Shown here: positions 60,081 to 64,000 of the stretch, in pieces | Layout: the number at the start of each line of letters is the position of its first letter | How positions within the stretch are numbered: position 1 is the stretch's first letter | Origin: Hypomesus transpacificus | Taxonomy: Eukaryota; Chordata; Actinopteri; Osmeriformes; Osmeridae | Assembly (NCBI RefSeq): GCF_021917145.1 | Contig: NC_061063.1 | Location: 9,015,452-9,079,451, forward strand | Reading direction: 5' to 3' | Length of the DNA: 64,000 nucleotides | Notes under the pieces: model-generated | Databases searched by the model: none | Told to the model about the DNA's origin: nothing | The model's input: only the letters and a program-made list of their open reading frames with translations | Made by a program: the position numbers and the translations under genes

Positions 60081-62576
60081 TATACTGAATATACTGTATA
60101 CAGTATACATATGAGCACCCACTCTAGCTCAAACAGATTAAGCTCAGAGGGATATAGGGTTGGGGGACCACAAGTCTTAATCTCCAGCTCAAACACTAAC
60201 ACACATCAAACCTTCACAATCAGCAGGTGCAGTCTGGATAAAAGTATCTGTTTGAGGGAGTTCATTTCAGACCTTAAAGAGCACAAGACAAAGGTCAGCC
60301 TCTCTTGTGTAATGAAGTGGCCAGCCAGCCCTCTGTGCCATGACCCACCGAGCAGGACAGAGGCCAGCTTGTCCTCCTTCCTCCGCAGCTGACGAACCAA
60401 CTCATACGAGCACCAGTGTCTCACATGGTGTCCTCTGACAAATAATCACTCTGTTTGTTGAGCATGTTGATCTGACGTGGGCTGGGTTATGTACTCTGAC
60501 GGGAGAAGTTGCTGGTTTTTGTTGTTGTTGTTGCCGATGTGGCTTTGCAGGATGACAGACAGAGGGACAGGAGTCACTCACTGACAGACAATGACTCAGA
60601 GGGAACAGGTCGGACACACTTACTGTACTGTCTGTCTGTTCTCTCCTTGTCTCGGGCTCAACCTCAGCCATTACACAGAAACACAGCTGCCCTCAGGCAG
60701 ACATAACACAATTTTAATTCATATCTAACCCAAGGTTGTGATTCAATTAGTGTCTCAGGGCTGGCCCCTGTCCTCCCCAGCCAGCCATTTCCTCCTAATA
60801 GATCTGGAGAGGAAGCAGTCGTTGCCAGGACCAGCCCAACAGACCCGCTCAGAAGTGTGCACATGGACGGTCCTGTTGCATGCTTTGCTTTCTATCTATC
60901 CATGATGACGTCTTGTGTTCTTTTCCAGGAAGCAGCGCATCTTTCGATTAACATGTGTCCATTTCCATGGCCCCATCCCTTCAGCAACCATCCCTGGAAC
61001 ATGTAAATGCATGTCAAGTCAGTCAAAGGTAATTGTCAATCTGACTGCCCATATTTAGATTTCCCTTTTTTTATTCATGCACTGTGTGATTGGAGCAGGG
61101 ATTGGGCCAGGTTTTGATTGGCAGGTTCTCATTCATGTGCAGTGTGCCTGAAGAGGAAGTCAGGTCTGATAGGTGGAACCTCCCCCATGTTAAGTAACAG
61201 CAGAGGGGTTAAACCATCCCCGGGCTGGGCAGGCTCTGCTCTGCTGTGGATTACCTTCACATGCATTTCTTTGGGTGTACAAAAGACTTGGGGTGGAGTT
61301 TCTGAGGGGGTATGGGGCCCTCTCATTCCCTCTCTCTCCCTCACGCTACCTTTCTTGCTCTCTCCCTCTATTTCTCCCTCTCTCTCTCCGCCCCTGTCTG
61401 ATCCCCCCCCACCCCCCCGCACCCCCCACCCCGCACCCCCCCGACCATGTCTCTCTTGTCTTTTCCATGCACACTCACATCAGCGCGATGACATACAAGT
61501 GTCATGCGTCTAAGGGGCGGCCCATCACATTTGATCAGACGTTTTTTCTTCTTCTTCCATCAATGTAGCAGCCACAAGATCCCAGAGCTACAGAGAGCCA
61601 CGGGAGGGCAGCCGTTGTCACGGGGGTGTTTGGGCGCTTCGCTCGCCACTCCGCCGCTCTGACTTTTATCTCATTTAATTATGCTGAGAGGATGACATTC
61701 GAGTAGGAGGCTTTTTGTTCATGCTGAGATAGGGGCACTGTCGTTTGGGAGCATCAGAGCCCCCCCCCCTCCTTTCCGGTGGCTCAATGCAGGCCCCACC
61801 ATCTCCCCACTCATCCATTGGCTAATTACATTAGCTATCGTTGCCCCCCCCCCCTCACTTCCGTTGTGACTGTGGAACAGCTGGGATTGTTCCTGGAGTT
61901 CGGACACTGGGAACCATGAATCAAACCCCTCCTGGTGCCACACGCTGAAAGAGAGAGAGAACAACGATAGCAAGGACATAGAACAATAACAAATACCCCC
62001 TCCCTCCCAGACCCTCATTCATATCAATGTCACCTGCTGGAGAGAGGGACAACAGTGTTCCCATTCCCCTCGATTGTGTTTTGTGTGTCTGGGAAAGCAC
62101 CTAAAAAATGCCTTTTATTGTCATTTGAATTCTCCTTTGTGGATGATGTTTCTGTCGCGACACAGAGTGGCATCACAGGCCCTGACACCTGCTTGTGTGT
62201 CCTTGCTGCTTCGTCTGACCGTGACCATGGTGGGCCCAGGGTGTCTGTCTGCGCCTCCTGGCCCGGCATGGGCGGCGTGTCGCTGGCGAGGGGAGGCGTC
62301 GAGGACATCAAACCCATCGGAGCCCGCCTCCACGTCTGCACGACCCTGCAGCAGACAGCCGAAGAACAAAAATCCCTCATTGGTGTTGCTGCACCGCCAA
62401 ACATTGTTGGAGAGGCGCAAGGAAGGTTACCGTGTGGTGTGTGGTGTCTTACACTGTGGCTGTGGGTTTGACATGGTGGCACAACCACCAATTGTTTCTG
62501 TCAAAAGATTCTTCATCCATTCACTGTTCCTTTTCAGCCTTATCCTAGTCTGTTCTTTCTTTCCTAGTCTGAAAGA

Positions 62577-62622
62577 AAGAGAGAGAGACAGAGAGAGAGA
62601 GAGAGAAAGAGAGAGAGGAGAG

Positions 62623-62712
<90 letters not shown>
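62577..62712. repeat. (GA)n microsatellite
   Basis: About 135 bp of GA with a few AAAG, GACA and GGAG breaks at the left end. Confidence 0.95.
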
Positions 62713-62716
<4 letters not shown>

Positions 62717-64000
62717 AGAGGCAGATGTGTGTGCTCTAACAGCTGGCTCACTGACCTCCCGGAACGCTAGCTGGCCCACATGAATGCTACGTAGTCGGTC
62801 ACAGATGTTTTCTCAGCCATCATTTTGGTAAGTAAAAAAAAAAAATGGCCGCGCCAACCACTGCTTCATTCAATCTGGGTCGGTGAACTCTATTTGCAGC
62901 CATAAGGGTGTTCCTACCAGTCTCAATAATCAGTTACTAAATAATCACCCCATATTATCACAGGGTGGATTATAACACCCATTGCTTTCCTCGGCTGCTT
63001 AAATCCGCCCTCCTTTTCCACTTCTCTCAGCATGGCTTAATGATGCGTTTGTATGCAGCGGGCTCCAGGTCACATGGTTGGGCTGTCCAGCAGGCGGCTG
63101 GGGGTAGGGAGAGCAGAATCACATGTTGGCCCTGGAATGTCAGGCTGTGTTGAAAGAGGACAGGAAGCACACAGACATCAGTGTGAAAGCAGCCGGCTAG
63201 GGTCATAGCTGAACTGAGGCCGGACTGGCTATCTTCCCGCCCAGGCCAGATACGGACACAAGGGAAAACACACGTGACTGTAGTTTGAAACTTTCGTTTT
63301 TACGGGGTATCTTTAGGTGTAGTGCCACTCAATGGAGAGAACAGTTGTTCCGTGTGGTATAATCATTCCTGACGGTTTAGACCGTAGCTCAGGAGCTTTT
63401 CTCCTCATGAATGCGGGAAGGAACTTTTTAATCAAGCCTAAATCACTCTATTTCATTAAATAGCTGTACCCGTTTTCTAACTGTTTCCAACCCCCCCCCC
63501 CCCACCCTCTCTTCATTGCCCCCCTTTGGCAGTTATGTGCTTCAAGTGCCCTTGTGACGCTAGTCTTTGAGGAGCCCAGTGAATTAGTTGTATAATTATC
63601 TGTTATGTAACTGAGTGAATTAGGCAGGAGATATGTTTAAAATGAGGGCACGGATTGGTGGCGGAGAGTACTGTGTTCTAGCTTTGCCTTGCACAGTGGT
63701 GGGGGAGGGGAGTTTTGAGTGTGTGTGTGTGTGTGAGAGAGTGGTGTGTGTGCGCGTGTGTGCAAGACAGAGAGAAGGACACCGAGGAAAGAGAGAGAGG
63801 GAAGAGCCAGGGTGAAATAGAGAGATGCAAGATAAAGGAGGGATGTTTGTGCATAGCCATGGTGTAACAGTATGAGTCATGATTGAACTGAGGGACGTGT
63901 GGCATGAATCCTCACAGACCAACTCAATCGAGACACATCCATCACACACTACAGCTCCAAGTTACATGTCACAAGGCACAATCAGTACACACTGTGGACC

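Larger units (their letters stand above)
59331..64000. other. intergenic, no gene recognised
   Basis: No exon or RNA gene was found. Contents are a 60-bp TA-flanked palindrome (60021-60080), C-rich runs (61400-61445, 61760-61775, 61842-61854, 63488-63503), (GA)n at 62577-62712 and (GT)n/GA mixtures at 63717-63800. The unique block at about 61590-61720 could be conserved regulatory DNA, but this is not shown. Confidence 0.5.

Noticed and set aside
62074..62739. 221-codon ORF on the plus strand
   Set aside because: The right third is a (GA)n tract, the left part has no recognisable domain, and splice signals or a homologue were not seen.

Overview
This is a piece of a vertebrate nuclear genome, almost certainly a ray-finned (teleost-type) fish. 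Genes are split into short exons with GT-AG introns. The DNA between them is full of (GT)n, (TC)n and (GA)n microsatellites and short hAT-, Harbinger- and Tc1-type elements, and the proteins are vertebrate orthologues. I cannot name the species. All exon boundaries were read by eye from splice sites, codon phase and recalled human proteins; no alignment was run.

Layout. (1) 1-13 kb, plus strand: the last seven coding exons (human exons 5-11) and 3' UTR of ext1, a heparan sulfate polymerase subunit. (2) 15.1-31.4 kb, minus strand: complete four-exon med30 (Mediator subunit, 178 aa), convergent with ext1, with an 11 kb intron 3 rich in satellites. A perfect hAT element with 8-bp target duplications sits 50 bp upstream of its ATG. 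(3) 36.4-40.6 kb, minus: complete eight-exon slc30a8 (ZnT8 zinc transporter, 412 aa) with a long histidine-rich loop. (4) 41.0-43.4 kb: a foldback transposon with 6-bp target duplications and about 0.9-1.1 kb inverted arms, each arm carrying the N-terminal part of the same integrase-type transposase-like ORF. (5) 44.4-48.9 kb: two small convergent paralogues of the AARD/FAM167 family sharing one phase-0 intron position; the minus one is the likely aard. (6) 50.5-52.6 kb, plus: a non-coding snoRNA host gene with a TATA box, pyrimidine-rich start and at least seven short exons. Its introns hold two H/ACA-like RNAs, two SNORD103-like C/D RNAs and a further C/D candidate. (7) 53.7-59.2 kb, minus: complete 17-coding-exon ctps1 (CTP synthase, 596 aa). 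Its intron 2 begins with 12 tandem 38-bp copies of the exon 2/intron 2 splice junction. (8) 59.2-64 kb: no gene seen.

The order ext1, med30, slc30a8, aard matches human 8q24.11 as I recall it. Next to aard I see a snoRNA host and ctps1 instead of RAD21, so a synteny break relative to human lies near 49-50 kb. The genes do not form one pathway: they cover glycosaminoglycan synthesis, transcription, granule zinc loading, nucleotide synthesis and rRNA modification.

The most interesting items are the foldback transposase element, the snoRNA host with predicted guides for 18S Gm601 and a peptidyl-transferase-region pseudouridine, the splice-donor minisatellite in ctps1, the hAT end that gives med30 an in-frame upstream ATG, and the convergent AARD-like pair.
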